64,000 nucleotides of DNA from Aquila chrysaetos chrysaetos (lineage: Eukaryota; Chordata; Aves; Accipitriformes; Accipitridae), in the NCBI RefSeq assembly GCF_900496995.4, contig NC_044008.1, positions 13,711,276-13,775,275 of the forward strand. The letters run 5' to 3'. The notes under the pieces were generated by a model, which was given only the letters and a program-made list of their open reading frames with translations, ran no database searches and was not told the origin of the DNA. Below, piece by piece: positions 12,801-27,800 of the stretch; the first letter of the stretch is position 1, and every line of letters starts with the position of its first letter. Position numbers and translations under genes: made by a program.

Positions 12801-15800
12801 TCACTTTGCTGAAAGAGTCACAGAATGCCTTGCAAAACAAGTAACTACTAAAGTCTGCAGACAGACTACTGTGGCTGGTGTTTAGAGACTGCAGCTGCCT
12901 TCAGCTGCAAAGTTGACTTTCCTGCTGTAGACTTCCTGCCTGATGCTAAATGGGTAGCTTCAAACCAATGGCCTTGTGAGTGGCTATTAATTTGGTCCCT
13001 TATTTCTAGCCAGACTTTCCGGCATGCTGAGCACAAGCATCAGTGAAATCTGTGGGAGCTTGCAGGTGTGTTGTACTTGTGCCATAAGGCATTTGTATGG
13101 GAAATAGAGCCAACAGCTCTTAGCTTGAATGTCTGTTTAGAATTCCAGTTCAACATGTCATTTTCACAGCAAGAGGTGCAACACCCGCTGACTGTAAGAA
13201 TAGTTGCTATGTAAGTGGTGCTCTAGCTCTTAATTTTAAGACCTTTTTTTTTCCTTGAAAAGAATAAAGAACGTTGTTTTATTCTGATCAGAATAAAACT
13301 TGTCATTAGCAAGATCTTTCTCGTTTGGTAGATGGAGGAGAGAGGCGAATTATTTCTCCATTGAGAAGCTGCATAGTTTGGAGTAACTGTTCAAGTGGAC
13401 AACATACCTCTGTTTTACTTCAAGTGTTTGCTTTCTTGTGTCAGGAAACTCTTTGTACGTCAGAGCTGCACTAACATGTTGCTTTGCTGCTGGAATGTTG
13501 TGGGATTGAATGAACTGCATTTTTGTGTTCTTGAAGGCATTAACAAATTGGAAAAGTCCATTCTGGGTGTGGCAGCACCCTGCATTGTAACTGCTGTGAA
13601 GGGCTGATTTCCCCAGATGTACTTGATGTGTAGCTGAAGGGTGGTTGCATTGCTTGGAGCCAACCATGGCCCTTGTACATCCCTATCTGTACCAGGAAGA
13701 AACTGAGGATAAATATGGTGACATTGACCAGCTGCATCTGAAATGACCTTCATGGAATGGAGTTGTTTGGTGCAGAGCTGTTTGTGGATTCATGTGAGAT
13801 TCATCAGTCATACAAGAGAATTTTAAGACTGGTCCTGAGGTGACCCACAGAAGCAGCAGTCTATCAGGTCCATAAGCATCATTTTGGAGACATGTAAGGA
13901 GTTCAGTCTGTGCTGTAGCATCTGTAAACTTGGAAGGAAGCTTCCTGTCCCCTTAAAGCAGTTACTGGATGCAGCATAAACACAAAAGTCACAATGTTGC
14001 AGGTGTATTCTGCATTGCTGGTATTAGCTTGTATGTGTTCGCAGTGGCAAGTAACAGGGTGGTGATCATGAGTATACTGACTCGTTGCAAGCAAACTTCA
14101 GTCAGTATCTTGTGTGAAAAACTATTTGTTTTAGATACTCCTTCGTCTCTAGTGTCGCTGTTGGTCTTCGAGGTCTCATTTTTCTTTTTTTTGCAGCATA
14201 GATAAAGCATATCTCTCTGCTAGGGTCAGGAATCAAAGTCCTGGATGAGGGGCTGAAGTATGGCTCATGATCTACTTGTTTCCTTGGTGGTCCTGTAAAC
14301 TGTGGGTCTATCATCTTATCTTGAATTTTCGTGCAGTATTAAGTAGCATCCTGATCATGACACCATTCAGTGTTTAGGATATTGCAGCATGGACATTTGG
14401 AGGCCAGTCATTGTCTCCTTTAGTTATTTTAATCTTCAGCTTTTCTCAGAGATTGAGGAAGTTTGAAGGCTGTATGTCATTCTTGCTGGATGCCAGAAGT
14501 AGTGTGGTGCAAGTCTAGAATAAAATAACAGCTGTGCTGATGCAAAGCCCATACAAACACAGCAGGTCTGAAATTAGCCTATGTTTAAACAGAGCTGAAC
14601 TAAATTACAGCAATAGGGCATGCAGATAAACTATCTGGAAATTCTTTAAAGCAGTTGAAAGATCACCAACATGTGAAGCACAGCTACATAAAGGATTTGT
14701 GTTTGGGTTTTTTTTTCGGGGGGTGGGGTGGGGGGTGTATTTTTACACAAGCTTGCTCTTGGATGGAATGCTTCTTTAAACACGAGCATAGGCTGTGCAG
14801 TGCATGGCTAGTTTCCACATACTAAAGAACTGCATTGTGTGGGTGCAGGTCTACTAAGTATGCAGCAACTCTGTTTAGGATGAAGTAAATCTGTCTCTGC
14901 AGACAAGCCCATAAAACAGTCTAAAATATCCCTATTTGGGTGTATTGGCCTGCTGAAGCTTCTAGCTATAAAGTCATACTTGGCTTGTAACAGATGGTGT
15001 TTATTGTTTGGGTTTTTAAAAAATATTATTATTTTTCCCCAGGTTACAACAAAACTTTTACAGTTTCTCTAGAAAGAACAGAATCTCATCAATTGAAGGA
15101 AGTGGCTTTTATGAATCTTGGTAGGTTACTTGTGTTACTTCCCTGTGTGACTGCCATTCTCTGTCCCCAGTAGGGAGACAAATGGCTAACCCTTCTCTAG
15201 AAGGAAAGGATTTTTTTTTTCTTGACTTTAAGTAGTTGTGTTATTTTGCTGCCTTTTTTTGCTTAACTTTTATATTTGGCATTTGATACTGCAATACCTC
15301 AGTATTAGTAAGCAACTTCCTCTGAAATTGCCTCAGAATCTGCTCTGGAGATCAGCTGCTGAGTTCTTGAGTGTCTCAAGCCTCTTGAATCCTCCCCTGG
15401 AAACCCAAATGTATTGCTAGTGTTTCCTGTGTTAATGCAACAGCAGCTTTTAATTAACTCCTTTTATATTTCCTAGATATAATCAATTCCATCAGAGAGA
15501 AGTGGGCCAAGATGAGAATCATGGGAAGCAGCCTCTTAAAGCAAATAAGTGAACAAGTGCTAAATTGACCACTGTTATTTCTTTAAATAGACTATTATGT
15601 GGCTGCTTATTTGCCTGGCCAGTTCCTGCACCTCCTGAATATTGAGCATCCTGACCTGCTGTGCTACAGTTTATTTCTGACAGGTATAGTAAGACTGCTG
15701 CTTGAAGTAATTTTATTGTTGTAGTGGAAACTTGTTTAAATCTCTTTACATGAAAGTTGTATTTCTCAACAATTGCTTTATTGCACAGTGTTCTGAAGAA

Positions 15801-18800
15801 GGAGAGACATTGAAAAAATGAGAACGGCATTTTTGCCACTTTTCATTTTAGAAAGAGAATCTGAAGTGACATTTCATACTTCATCTATTACGTACTTCTA
15901 GTTTGTTATGAAATGGAAGAAGACCTTTCACTGAATTCGAAATTCTTTGCCTTGGTTTCATAGTTTCCCTTCCCCCATCTTTGCACATGCTTCTTGGTCC
16001 TCCACTGTTCTCAAATTTCACATGGAGATGTAAATTTGATTTTACATTTCCTTCCTCCAATTGAGTTGCTGTAAATGTGTGTGTTTGGAGGGTGTGGGGA
16101 GAGGAAATCTGTGTTTCCTTCACCTGATCAGGCTGATGCAATTTGATTTAGAGTCTCATCTGAGAGGCACGTTATTTCGTTTCCAAAAAACATGTCTTTA
16201 TGGGAAGTGGGTTATTTTTGGAAGGGGGGGGGCTTTGTTTGAAAACAGAAATCTGTTCTTCTGATTGGGTGAGGGAGAGGTAAGTAGTGGGAACTGGTGC
16301 AGGGGCAGCATCACAGGAAGTTAATACCTATTGTATATACATAATGAAATACTATTCTGCTAGAAATGAGTGGAAAGCATCACTGTTGTATGGTGGGCCT
16401 GATTGCTCTGATGCAAAGGATCTGGAATCCTACTGTATAGTACTGTGGTGGTGAACCTTAGTACTAGCATAAATAAAGTGGTTTTGATCTGATACTTCAA
16501 TCAGTAACTATAGAGCAGAACCTTCCTGTTCTGGCCATTGGGATTGATGGTAAGAGATCCACCAATACAAGTTTGTATCATGATTCTGCCTGTGAGCAGT
16601 TCTGAACTGTACCAATATGCTTAGGTGCAAATTCTAGTGTTGCATCTCTCTTACTAGCCTTGTGCCCTTCTCTGTTCCATCCTATGTACTCTGATTTGTC
16701 CTGTGACAGCATTGTGAGCCTCGAGTCTGTACACCTCTGCTTCAGCAGTAGGGAAGGAGAGAACTGAGTATGGACTGTGATCCTCATTTAGTTCCTTTAC
16801 CCAGCCAGCACCATTCCTCCTCCTCTTCAGCATAATTACCAGGGCAGCTAGTACAAGAGGCAGACTGTTTCTTACTGCTGGGGACCTGGGAGTCTTAAGA
16901 GAAATACTGGTGGCAGCCAAATTTTATGTTCTTAGTCCTTTTTATTCTCAAACCAATGTTCTTCAGGTGAGGATGCAAGAATTGACATGTTGCAAAACTG
17001 CTCCATCCAATCCCCACTCATGTCAACAGTCTTGGACTGCCACGTAGGAAGTATGTATGCCGTGAGCATCAGTGACAGCGCCTTACTACAGTTCCTGCAG
17101 AACAGCAAACAAGACAGTGAGAGATTGGCAGCTCTACATTGTGCCCTGTTATACTTCCGACACACAGAAGACTTGGAAATGCAGGTGAGAAAAGAACCTT
17201 CTCTTAAGTTTTTTCAGTGACTGATGTCGTATACAAAGCAGCGTCAGGGCATGAATGATACCAGCCAAAGAAGAGAAGTCCTGATTCACATGTTTTGGCA
17301 GTGCCAAGAGCCTCATCAGCTGGGCTGCCTGAACTGCTTTATTGGTCAAGGCTGTCCTGAAAACATTTATCTGTATCACTACTTCATGCAAAGTCTTACT
17401 ACTGAAAACAAAGTTTCTGTAGTCTCTTGCAACACATGCTTAAGCAGAGAGATGTGACAAACTCACTTGTCCTCTTTCTGACAGATAATTTGGTGGATTT
17501 CTGAGAACCTGTCAACATGTCATTCTTTTGACCCCATTCAAGAATTTATCATAGGTAGGTATTTCTTTTCCTGCATGCTGAATTTTCCTGCATACCCTAG
17601 TTGTGGCTGAAAGAGAAGCCACAATGTCACAAACTGACTCTCTTCTTTCCACACTTTTTGGTTATGATTTATGTTAGCTGACCTCCATTTTGTGGTGTTA
17701 GACACAATATCAGTAGTTTATAGGATACATAGATCTCTCAAAATCAGATTGGCAGTAAAGCTTTTCAAATGCATTCTTCTGTCTAGTGGGACAAATAGAT
17801 TTATCATTATTTTAGGTCACTGGAGAGCAAATTCTCCATCTGGCTGCTGTCTTGGATATCTGGGATGTAAATAATTGAGATTGGAGCACAGGAACTAATC
17901 TCTAGCCTAGCCCAAACCGTTTTTTCATAAGGATTTGGCGTATCATGATATTCTCTTCTAATAGTTGATTCCTCAGCCTAGCCAGTGCATGTCCTGTGCC
18001 CTGAGCCTTTGTACAAAGGACCCCTGCAGCGCTGAGCTGTAGCCAAGCAGCTGACCCAGCCCTGCAACCATCTGGACTTCTCTTCCTCCTTTTGTGCAGA
18101 GAATGGGACCAGTTCCACCATGGAGGAAACTGTTTCAGAGATACCAGCAGGATTTGTCCCTAAAAAAGTGTTAGACAAGGAACTCACTGTGAAGCCTGCT
18201 CTCGTTAACTAATATTTTATACAATCTTGCCCTTATAAGTCTTTTTATGTTGCGTTCAGCCTCCCTGTACTGCAGAATGTGTCCAGAAACTCACAACCTG
18301 GATAAACTTTTGCCCTACACATCACTGCTTGACTGGATTGGGGTAAGATAACAGTTGGTACTTTAATAGCTAGAGGGAGTCTGTGTTTTCTCCCTTAATA
18401 CAGCCTTTAACTTGTATGCCTTACCTTTTCGTAGACATACTATAAATTCATATCTGGGCTTTATGCCCATTGTATTTTGTCAAGTCTTAACCTTAGTGGT
18501 GTTTTCCATGAGTTGATTCTTTTTTGTGTCAACAAATAAAAGCATTTATAAAACAAGAACAGCTACTAAAATGGAATGGATGATTAAATCTCTCAGTTTT
18601 CGTAACGAGGTATTAATTTGTTGCATATTATTCATATTATTATAATGAATACAGAATACATTTAACCAGCAAAATCACGCAGTTATTTCCAAGAGAAACA
18701 GTATCAGTAGAGGTAAGATTTACGAGTAAGTTTGCAGAAGTAAAACAACTTTAGGCAAGACTCTACAGTTAGAGCAAATAGCTTATTTTATTTTCTCTGA

Positions 18801-21800
18801 TCTGACACTGTTCTAATATGTTGTATTTTTTAAAATGAGATGAATGAGAGAAACATTTTCCATATTTCTTGTTGGCAAAACTGAATGTATAGTTTTAGCT
18901 AGCTAGCTAGTTTCACAAAGGAAATGGGTAATGGAGATTCACTTAGATACCCAAACAGGCCCGTGTTTTATGCTAAATTATTTATATTCTTACAATTTGT
19001 CTGTATTTATAGATTATCCCTGGAGTAACATGTGCAACAGACATAATTTCTCTACCTGTGTTAGAGGTAAGTTGCAGTATAAAACTACATTTGTATTTGC
19101 AGATTAGGAGGTGCTTTTTTGTGGGATGAGGGTGTGCTAAATACTACTGAAGCAGTGTCCCCACAGCCCTATCCCAAAATAGGGGTGAACAGAAAGTTGC
19201 CCTGTTTGAAATGGCTTATGCATTTACTAACATATCAGTTATTCAGGCTGATGTTTGGTAGCTCAAAGATGTTTTGTTTTGTTTTGTTTTTCCCTTCCTG
19301 AAGAGACTTCTTCCATTCAACAGGGAAGATCCTCCAAGAATTAATTCTTGTTAAATTTGATTGATACCTCTTCATTTTGTGACTTCGTTAGCTGTTAACT
19401 TGGCACAGCGGACATGTAGGATTTCTACATACCTCTACGTATCCCCACTTTGAGGGATATTTCATTGTGCTGCCATCGCTACCAATGGTTCATGACCCTC
19501 TCGCTTTGTTTTCTCCAGAGCATCCTGTGATTGCACTGGTGTCAGGGCTTTGGCTAGCTAAATCTAGACAAATTCCTGCACAGACTGGAAAAGGTGGTGA
19601 GCTGGATGGGGGGAGTACATGCTGTTTGAGTAGGAAATTGTACTTTCCGTTGAAAACAACATGAATGTTGCTTCCCATCTTCCATTCCACTCCCTCGGCT
19701 CCAGTTTAGAGAAATACTTGAAATTTTCCTAAGTGTTCCCCTGCAAAATCTGAAAGAGGCTTTTAATAAGCAGGTTGTCATGGAGGGCTGATGGGGAAGA
19801 GTCAGAGCTTGAACGGAACACTACCAGCAGCACATGGGAGTAGACTCTGGATACATGACAATATTGTTTCATGTAGCACTTTAAAGAGGTGAGAGTCTGT
19901 TTCCTCCCCAGTGCTTATAATTAGCTTATAAAGCTTCACTGTTCACAAAATCTTTTAAAATCGGTGAAATTACCCACTGGTCACTTACCCTGCAACAGTG
20001 CATCACAGCTGTACTGCTACAGATTCACATGACTGCTGTCAGGGAACTGGGCTTTGCATGCTTTGCTTGGGAAGGCTGCCCTGAGAGCTGGGACACCTGG
20101 GAAAATCAGATCTTGAGAAAATTTGTTGCTAGATAATCCCTGTAATTCACTGAGGTCAAAGTTAGCAGGCCTTTAATTTGTCTGAGATTGAACCTCAAGC
20201 CCCTGGGGGCAAATGCCTTTAGCAGCTATACTTCCTGATTGTGGAACTCATTTCCTATTTCTGTCTGAAACCTAAACAGATTGAAAAGGTCAGAGTTGAA
20301 CTAAAGACAAATATTTCCTGCTACTTTTGACTGCAGATTGCTCTGACTCTTGAGTGAGGACAAAGATGATAGTACACAGGGTAAGGTTTAGTGCTTTGGC
20401 TGCTCTGTACCACTCCAGTGACACAAACCCACCATGGCTTGAGTTCTAAGTGGTCAGTTGTTGGTGTTTCAGTTGGGGTGTGTTGTCGGCATTACAAGTC
20501 AGACCCTGGTGACAAATCTGTTTCTACAAGTAGTATTTCTTTTGCAAAGATTTTATGGCATTTCACAGAAACAATGGTGAATTGTTGCTTTGAGAGGCTC
20601 TTTGGAGTTCTGAATTGTGAGTTCTGAGCCTGTGAATTGTTAAGAGCCTTTGGGAGGGCTATTTCCATATTCACAAAAAAATCTGTGCTATTTGGGTAAC
20701 AGGTGTATTTTTATCACTAAATTCCTGTTCAACAAGAGGTATTGAGAGAGTCTGTGAGAAAGGGGGAACAGTCAGTCCGATTGTCAAAAAGCTTTACATA
20801 AGGACTGCAATTAATAAGAGTCTGGTTTTGTTTTTTTTTTTTTTCTCCTTTTAAACACAGAAACCAAACTTAAAGGGGTGCAAATGGGCTTGATCAGAAG
20901 GGGAGAAGGAAGGGCAGGAGGAAGAAGGGAAGAAAACAGGAGGAGGTGCAAGAGAAGAGTGAAAATGTGTACTGCAAGCAGTTGTCAGAGAGATCAGCAC
21001 AGGAAAAGGCAGCCTCTCCCTCATGCTGTGCTGAGCCACTGGGGTGAAGAGTGATGTTTTAAGGAGTAGCTCCCTGTGCAGCTACATAGTTAGTTACACA
21101 GCTCTCTGAATACCTTTGCTGCTGGGTGGACATAGCACTACAGTTCCCCTGGAGAGGACATACACCTCTTAAAGGTCATTGTTACCCTGCATCCTTTCAG
21201 AGGGGTATAGCAGAGACCTCTCTTTGTCTTCAGTTAAAAAAACAGTACTTAGGAAAGGCTTCATGGGAGCTTTTCATAGGTTGCAACCTGGTAAGGCCTT
21301 GCTTTGACTTCTGGCAATACAATGTTTTTTACGTGTTCATGCTTAGGTATTAATTCCTGACTCTCTGGAAATGTCTGCAAAATAAACACTGTGTAAGACA
21401 AAGAAGCTTTCTCTTTCTAGTCGTTGCCCTGATGATCCTCAAGAAATAAGATTTCATTAAAATAATACTTTATTTTAAACTTTGGACTTTTTAATGAGGT
21501 CTAATACAGTGCAGGTTTTCAGTGGTGTCTGCTTTTAATTCTGAAGTCTACCACTTCCTGTTACAGATTCAATATATGAAAGAAACTTGCTGTCTTGCTT
21601 CCCCCCTGCCACACATCAAACAAAATCCAGTGTGGCCCGAATGCAATTTTGCAGTGGTGGTGCTGTCGTAGTTGCATAGATTGGTCACTAGATGATACCC
21701 TTACACTATATTCTTGATATTTCTCTGATTTCATATTGGTAACATTTAGGGAACCTACTGTAGTAGTAGGTTGTTAGTTAGCTCCAGCAGGGTGAACATA

Positions 21801-24800
21801 TGGTGCCATATGCACTCCTAGTTTCCAGCTGCTAAATATAACTAACATGAAGCAAAAAAGAGATTTATTTTTCTCTTCTGCAGCTACAACAATAAAGTGA
21901 CAATCATCACTGGCAGCAAAAGGGAAGTGGCTGGCAGGATTGAGTCTCTGCAATTTATTTTCCTTGGCAAATTGTAGTTTATAGTAGGAAGTGGTTTTAA
22001 AGGCTTCTGAGGTTTTCTTCTAAAGTTATTGTCTTTGTAGAAAAGTAGGGGAGAGAGCAAAATCCAACATGTTAATTGTATTAATGCAAGATGGAGGAAT
22101 TTTGTGAAATCAACCTTTTCTTCCTTCAAATATCACTACTGTAGTTTCTGTATTGGGAGATAAATGTATATAAAGAGGGGCAAGAACAGCTAGTACCATA
22201 TTTTGTTTTTTAAAACTGCCAAAAAGAATTGCCTTAATCTCGTCTCTTCCTCACCAATGATCACATCACCCCCTCTTATAAACAGCAGCTTCAAATCTTT
22301 ATACCCAGTCCAAGAAACCAGTGTGTGTTTGTTTGGGTTTTTTTCCTCCTGTCTGTTCACAGCTGAGTTTAAATTAATTTCAACATTAGAGTCAAAGGCT
22401 TTAGAATTGCTATGGAAATGTTTGGATTTTGTTTCTTTTCTGGGATGAGGCACTGTTTCTTGAGGTTGGCAAATGGATGTTTGCAATGTAAGTATTAGTG
22501 CAGCTTGAAAATAGTGGCAGCCTGCAGCTGCCAGGATCATGGTGGTGTTCCTCTATTTGGAACTACTAGAAACCTGGAATGGGATTTTTTTGAGCAAATG
22601 TAAACATTTACATCTAAGTCAGTTGCCTAAGGCTCCTTTTACAGTCAGGGGAAGCCTAGACAATATGGCCACTGTAGTCTGTGGTGCAGTTCTTCCCATC
22701 CCATCCCAAACATGTGAAATAGGTCAGATGAATTATGACCTACAAGTACTCATTTCTTCCCAGTGACTTAAAAGGATCTTAAGGTGGCAAAGTATCTGCA
22801 TTACAGGCACCAAATCTTGACCTCAAGTTTAAGTGCTACCCCTGCCGTCAGATCAAGGGAATAAAAGTACTGGGAAAAAATAGTGTAACTGCTTTTGTTT
22901 AAATTTTTTCACTTAGATTGTTATGAAGCTACATTAACCGGTTCTTTCCAATCACTTAGTGGGAGGGTGATTAGGTATTTCTTTAAGAGTGCAGCCTGTA
23001 TTCTGTATTCATACTTTCCCTACAATACTTTGCAGTTCCAAAACTCCAAAGGCTTCTGGGAGAAACTCAACTCAAACTTGGAGAGTGTGAAGTATGCAGA
23101 ACCACACTTGCATTACCACAGTAATGTGCTCAGGAGGGAATGGCGTAACCTTTCAGAAGAGGTAAATACGCGTGCACTGAAACAGCCTCTGAAGTGGATG
23201 TTTTAAAGCCCAACATGGAAGAGTTTGCTTTTTTTATTTTGAGGATAAAGAAATGGGAACCTGATGATAAGTGCAAAGACTTGCAGTCATTTTACTTCTA
23301 AGGTGATTGCCTGTAAGTCTTACTCTGTTAAAATAATGTGAGAAACTAAACAAAAGCAGAGCTTGCACATACCTGTATTGTCATGTAGGTTAAATGTGTG
23401 TGAGTGCCTATGAGCATGGGTAGTTGGAAAGCCCATGGGTAGTTGGGTTGAAGCCCCACTGTGCATTATTTCTATTCGAAGGGAAAACCAGCTTCATTTC
23501 TTATCTGCGTTTTATCAGGGAGTATTTTAATTGGCCTTCTGCTTTGTTCATTTGGGGATTTTTGTTTGTTTACAAACCAGAGAGAGGAGAGAAGAACCAC
23601 AGCGTATTTGAGGAATATTTTTGAAAATGCCAAAAAGTAGGTACCATTTTCTATTATATTTACCCTTTCTTATTTTATTGAAGTATATTGAAGGATTTAA
23701 CATGCCATTTAAATAGTTGATTAGGTATCTGATTAGATATCTCAATTTAAAGAAGATTATCCAGCTGAAAATCAATTATTGGTATCCTTGTAATCACTAC
23801 AGCATGATCTGAAATATCCAGGCCTGTAGAGCTAGGTATTTTATGATAGACGTGAAGAGTTATTCTTATGCAACCTAGACAGATGGATTTTTTTTTTAAT
23901 GCTATTTAATATCTTTATTAAATTTAGTCACATGTACAGTTCTTGGATTTCTTTAGCTGTCTTTGAAAGATCAAAGGGTCATCTAAGCTTTATAATGTTC
24001 TTATGAAGTTCTTTAGAGTAATGCATATGAAACAAGATGATTTTTTTGTTTCAAACCCCAGGGTGCTTTCTCATCTGGACACTTGGGACTCTGGTAAGTA
24101 AAACTTGTCTTCATGTAGGCCTTAGCTGTAAGGTTTATTAGAATACTTCCATCTAGCTGTTGTTGGCTAAAAATAAGTTGCTGGGTGTGTTTTCAGCACT
24201 GAAGAGTCTGAGGCATTAAGATTAATGGTTATTAAATTACAGGAAAACTTTCTCTCTGATAGTAGTGGTAGGATCATACACTGACTAGGAAACCTTTGAA
24301 AATAAAGTTCCTACTTCATGTGGGATTTAACAACATAAGCAGTAAACCTTTGTCTGCCTAAGGATTTCTTCTTCAGGATTTTTCTCCTGGAGGAGAGTAT
24401 CAATGGTGTTACTGCTGCGTCTTGTCCACTTATAGCTGCCTTTGCAACTCTAGAACTTGTGTACAGTAGGAGATTATGGCTCGTGAAAAAAAGTCATGGT
24501 GTAGAGATGACAGACTTAATGAATTTCCCTAGGCCAGGAACACTTGAGGTTTTGTGATGCTCAGTTCCTCTGTCACAAATAAGTAAAACTGAATTTAGTG
24601 GTAAATTATGTTCCTGCAGTTTACACATCAGTGCCTTCTATGTATTCTGCCACTGTGTGCTGTGAAATGATGCTGGTCTAAGTGCTGCTCGCTCCTTTTA
24701 TTACGAAGAATTTTCAGTGCATTCATTTCCAGCCCTAACACCAGTCATCCACACCACTGCTGGTTATTGCTACAGGCTCTGACTTTGAGGGACCTTATAT

Positions 24801-27800
24801 GAACTTTGTGAGCCTCAGGTTCATGTTTTCTAAAGGTGCTTATTGATAAAGAAGCCAGATGTTTAACCGTTAGTAGAGAATTTCTAGACAGCTGCCAGCT
24901 CGTAACAAGCATCAATGTAGTGTATCTTCCCTGTAGATTTTTCTTCAGGTCCTTTAAAATCAAGCAACAAAGGTCTTTGTGCTGCTAAGTGGTGGAGTAA
25001 ATATATTTCAAGGTGAGCAAAGATGGCTGGAAAGAACTTCGTAAAAATTTAGCACTTGGGTCTGTAAAATGTTGACTTGGTTTTATGCTACCTAATGAAA
25101 TAAGAGATTGCTTTTCTTCCTTTGCTGTTAGTAGACAGGAAGCAGTGATTAGGAAATACAGGGTATTAAATTTCAGTAGATACTATAACCTCCTTCCATT
25201 TAGTTAGAAAAGTTGTGTTCTTTTACATAGCAGCCTGCAAATCTGAATAACAGAAGCAGCCAGACCATGGGAGAGAACCAGGAAAGTGGGAGGTGATTCT
25301 GTGGAATATTTACTTTCTGTCTAGCCATTTCCTTGGAAAACCCACACTGCTGTTTTAGCTTGTTTGGTTGTAAATGACAAGATCTAAATAGCATATGCAT
25401 TTGCACTGGTGTTACCAGAAGGTTCTCCGTGCCTCTTTGCTGTACTGTATCACCACACTGTGATAACTCTTAGTTAAATATCAAAGAAAAGAGTAATGCA
25501 GAAGAAGCGTAATGTGGTGTGACAGCCTTGTGTTCCTCTGTTAAGCACTTGAGGGAGAAGATGGCAGATACAGGGTTATTTTCTATTCCTCAGTTGTCTC
25601 TTATGCAGTCCTTGATTCTTCACCATCTTAGTTCTGTAGGTGAGTAAATAAAACCACAACTTCTGTTTGTTTGTGTATGTTTCTAAGTACTTTTGAAGCT
25701 GGTTGAAGTCTCCTGGTATTTCTAGTGTCATGTCCTTGAATGATTCTTGCTCTGTTTATTTCAGAGGAAAGGCTAGTACCTCTCTTTCAAGAGGAAGATT
25801 ATCAGCAGCAATTACTAATGGGACTGGTATGTGCTTTTGTCACAGTGTGCACTAGAGGACGCACAGCCTCAACAAATGTAAAGAGTAAGCTTATAAGTTC
25901 CAGTGCTGAGTGGCAGCTCACTCAGAGTAGCTATGGGACAAACATTGTATTTCCTAAGTTTTACAGTTCATAGTCATGATATCGTGATATCATCTTAACA
26001 GGGCATGATATCATAAGGCATAGGGGAAAAAGAGCAATGGAAAGTTAATTTGTCAAAATGCTTTTTCCCAATATAACTTTTCTTTGGCTAGAAACTGTTA
26101 TTCCATTCTCCTGGAGTTCATCTTAATCTGTCAGTTACTTTTGGACTACTTTACATCCTTAAAATATGTATAAATGAATTCCCCACCCACTGCTTTCCTC
26201 AAAAGATCACAGATATTCTTGCTTCTCAGTTTCACACCTTTTTTACTGTCTCCTTTTCTTTCTACCTCACTTCTGGGACTGCTATGACTATTCTGAGGTC
26301 CCTTCCTCTTTTGCACTGTTTTCACTGATGATCTCCCTAAAGGATCATCAGTCCTTATGCTTCTGGGTAATAAATCATATCTCAAATCCCTGCCTGTCCT
26401 CCCTCTGTCTAAATACACATCTTCGTTTATCTCTTGTTCTCTTACTATTAAAACCAAATAAAACTCTTCAGCATGCAGTGGTAAGTCTGAGCACTGCATC
26501 TGTGAAGAGCCCATCAACACTGTCCTGTCTGTCCAAATCTAATGCAAATTTTCATTCTTTGCAGTCTTGTCCCCTTGTTTCCAAGTTCTGCCTCTCATTC
26601 TCTGAAGCCTTTCTACATTCCTTCCCTGCAGTTTATTCAGCCAGATCCAAAAAGCAGGTCACTGCTGTCCTTTTTCTATACTTTCCTAATACCTATATCG
26701 CTGTCCTGACATACTGAGATTAATCTACTTATAAACTCCTTGAGACAGAGATTTTTATTTGCCTCAGTTTTACTCTGAGCTTGGAAACAAATAACACTTC
26801 GTAGTAATTCTTAGCAAAGAATCAGCATGGACTTGAGTTGCAATCTGAAGCTACATGAGGTCAGAGAGTATTTCAGAAAGGAGAGGGTAGGGAGTGGCAT
26901 GAACTGTATGATAACAAACACCTGATTTTAAAGACTTTACAATTAATGTTTAACCTGAAGTTGCCATTAATCACTTGGGTTCTCAGGTTCTTGGTTACTA
27001 CCACAAACTATACTTGTGCTAGTTTTCTCTATTGTAAAATCTCTCAGGTTTATTTGTATGTAATATATACTTATTACATTATTTATGTAATAAATACAGG
27101 ATTCAGTGTTCATATTAAAATCCTTCTTTCACGCTGTTCACTTGGCTTGACCCAGAGAGATATAACAACTGTAAGCTTTTTCTTTTCTATGTCATTGAAA
27201 GTTCAACTTAGCGCTCATTTTGCTGAAATTGCACCAAGTAACCATTTTGAATGTTCACATCTGCTGTTGAATTTGACAAGATTGTACGGTAGCTTGGGAT
27301 CTCACTCTGAACTGGAGTTTTGTAACAGGGAAACATTTTGTTGTGCTAATGCCCATTAGTCAGGCCCTGCACCTGCTGGAGCTTTTGCATCTTTTTGAAG
27401 ATGCCCAAGGACACTGAATTCTTGGCTTTTTTTTCCTAGATGGTTGCTCAGCTAAAGGATCACCTTATGAGACATCTGCAGTATGTAGGAAAAAAGAAGA
27501 TTGACCAAATAGTTTTGGATTACGTTGCAAACCTGGTTAGTTTGATTTCATAGTCACTATTGTGAGCAAGCATGTATTTGTTGGAGGGTAGGGTCTTGGG
27601 TATGTACTGTGTGTATGTAGCATATATTTGGTGGGAGGAGATTGTTTTTAAGATGTTTAACCATATTTTGTTGCTTAATATTGTATATATTGATAAAGGA
27701 AAGAATAACACTTAAATAATACTTAAAAGAGCTGCATTGGTCACTCAGAAAAGACAGTTCCCTTTACAGCTTGTACAAATGTGGTTTACTCCCAGAAATG

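Noticed and set aside
13350..14314. Cluster of short open frames on both strands
   Set aside because: Multiple overlapping frames with no shared splice signals; typical chance pattern.
26146..26717. Overlapping 124- and 129-codon frames on both strands
   Set aside because: Mutually overlapping, no recognisable domain, inside a GSAP intron.
26946..27359. 137-codon open frame (+)
   Set aside because: Intronic, hydrophobic and AT-driven composition, no splice context or homology recognised.
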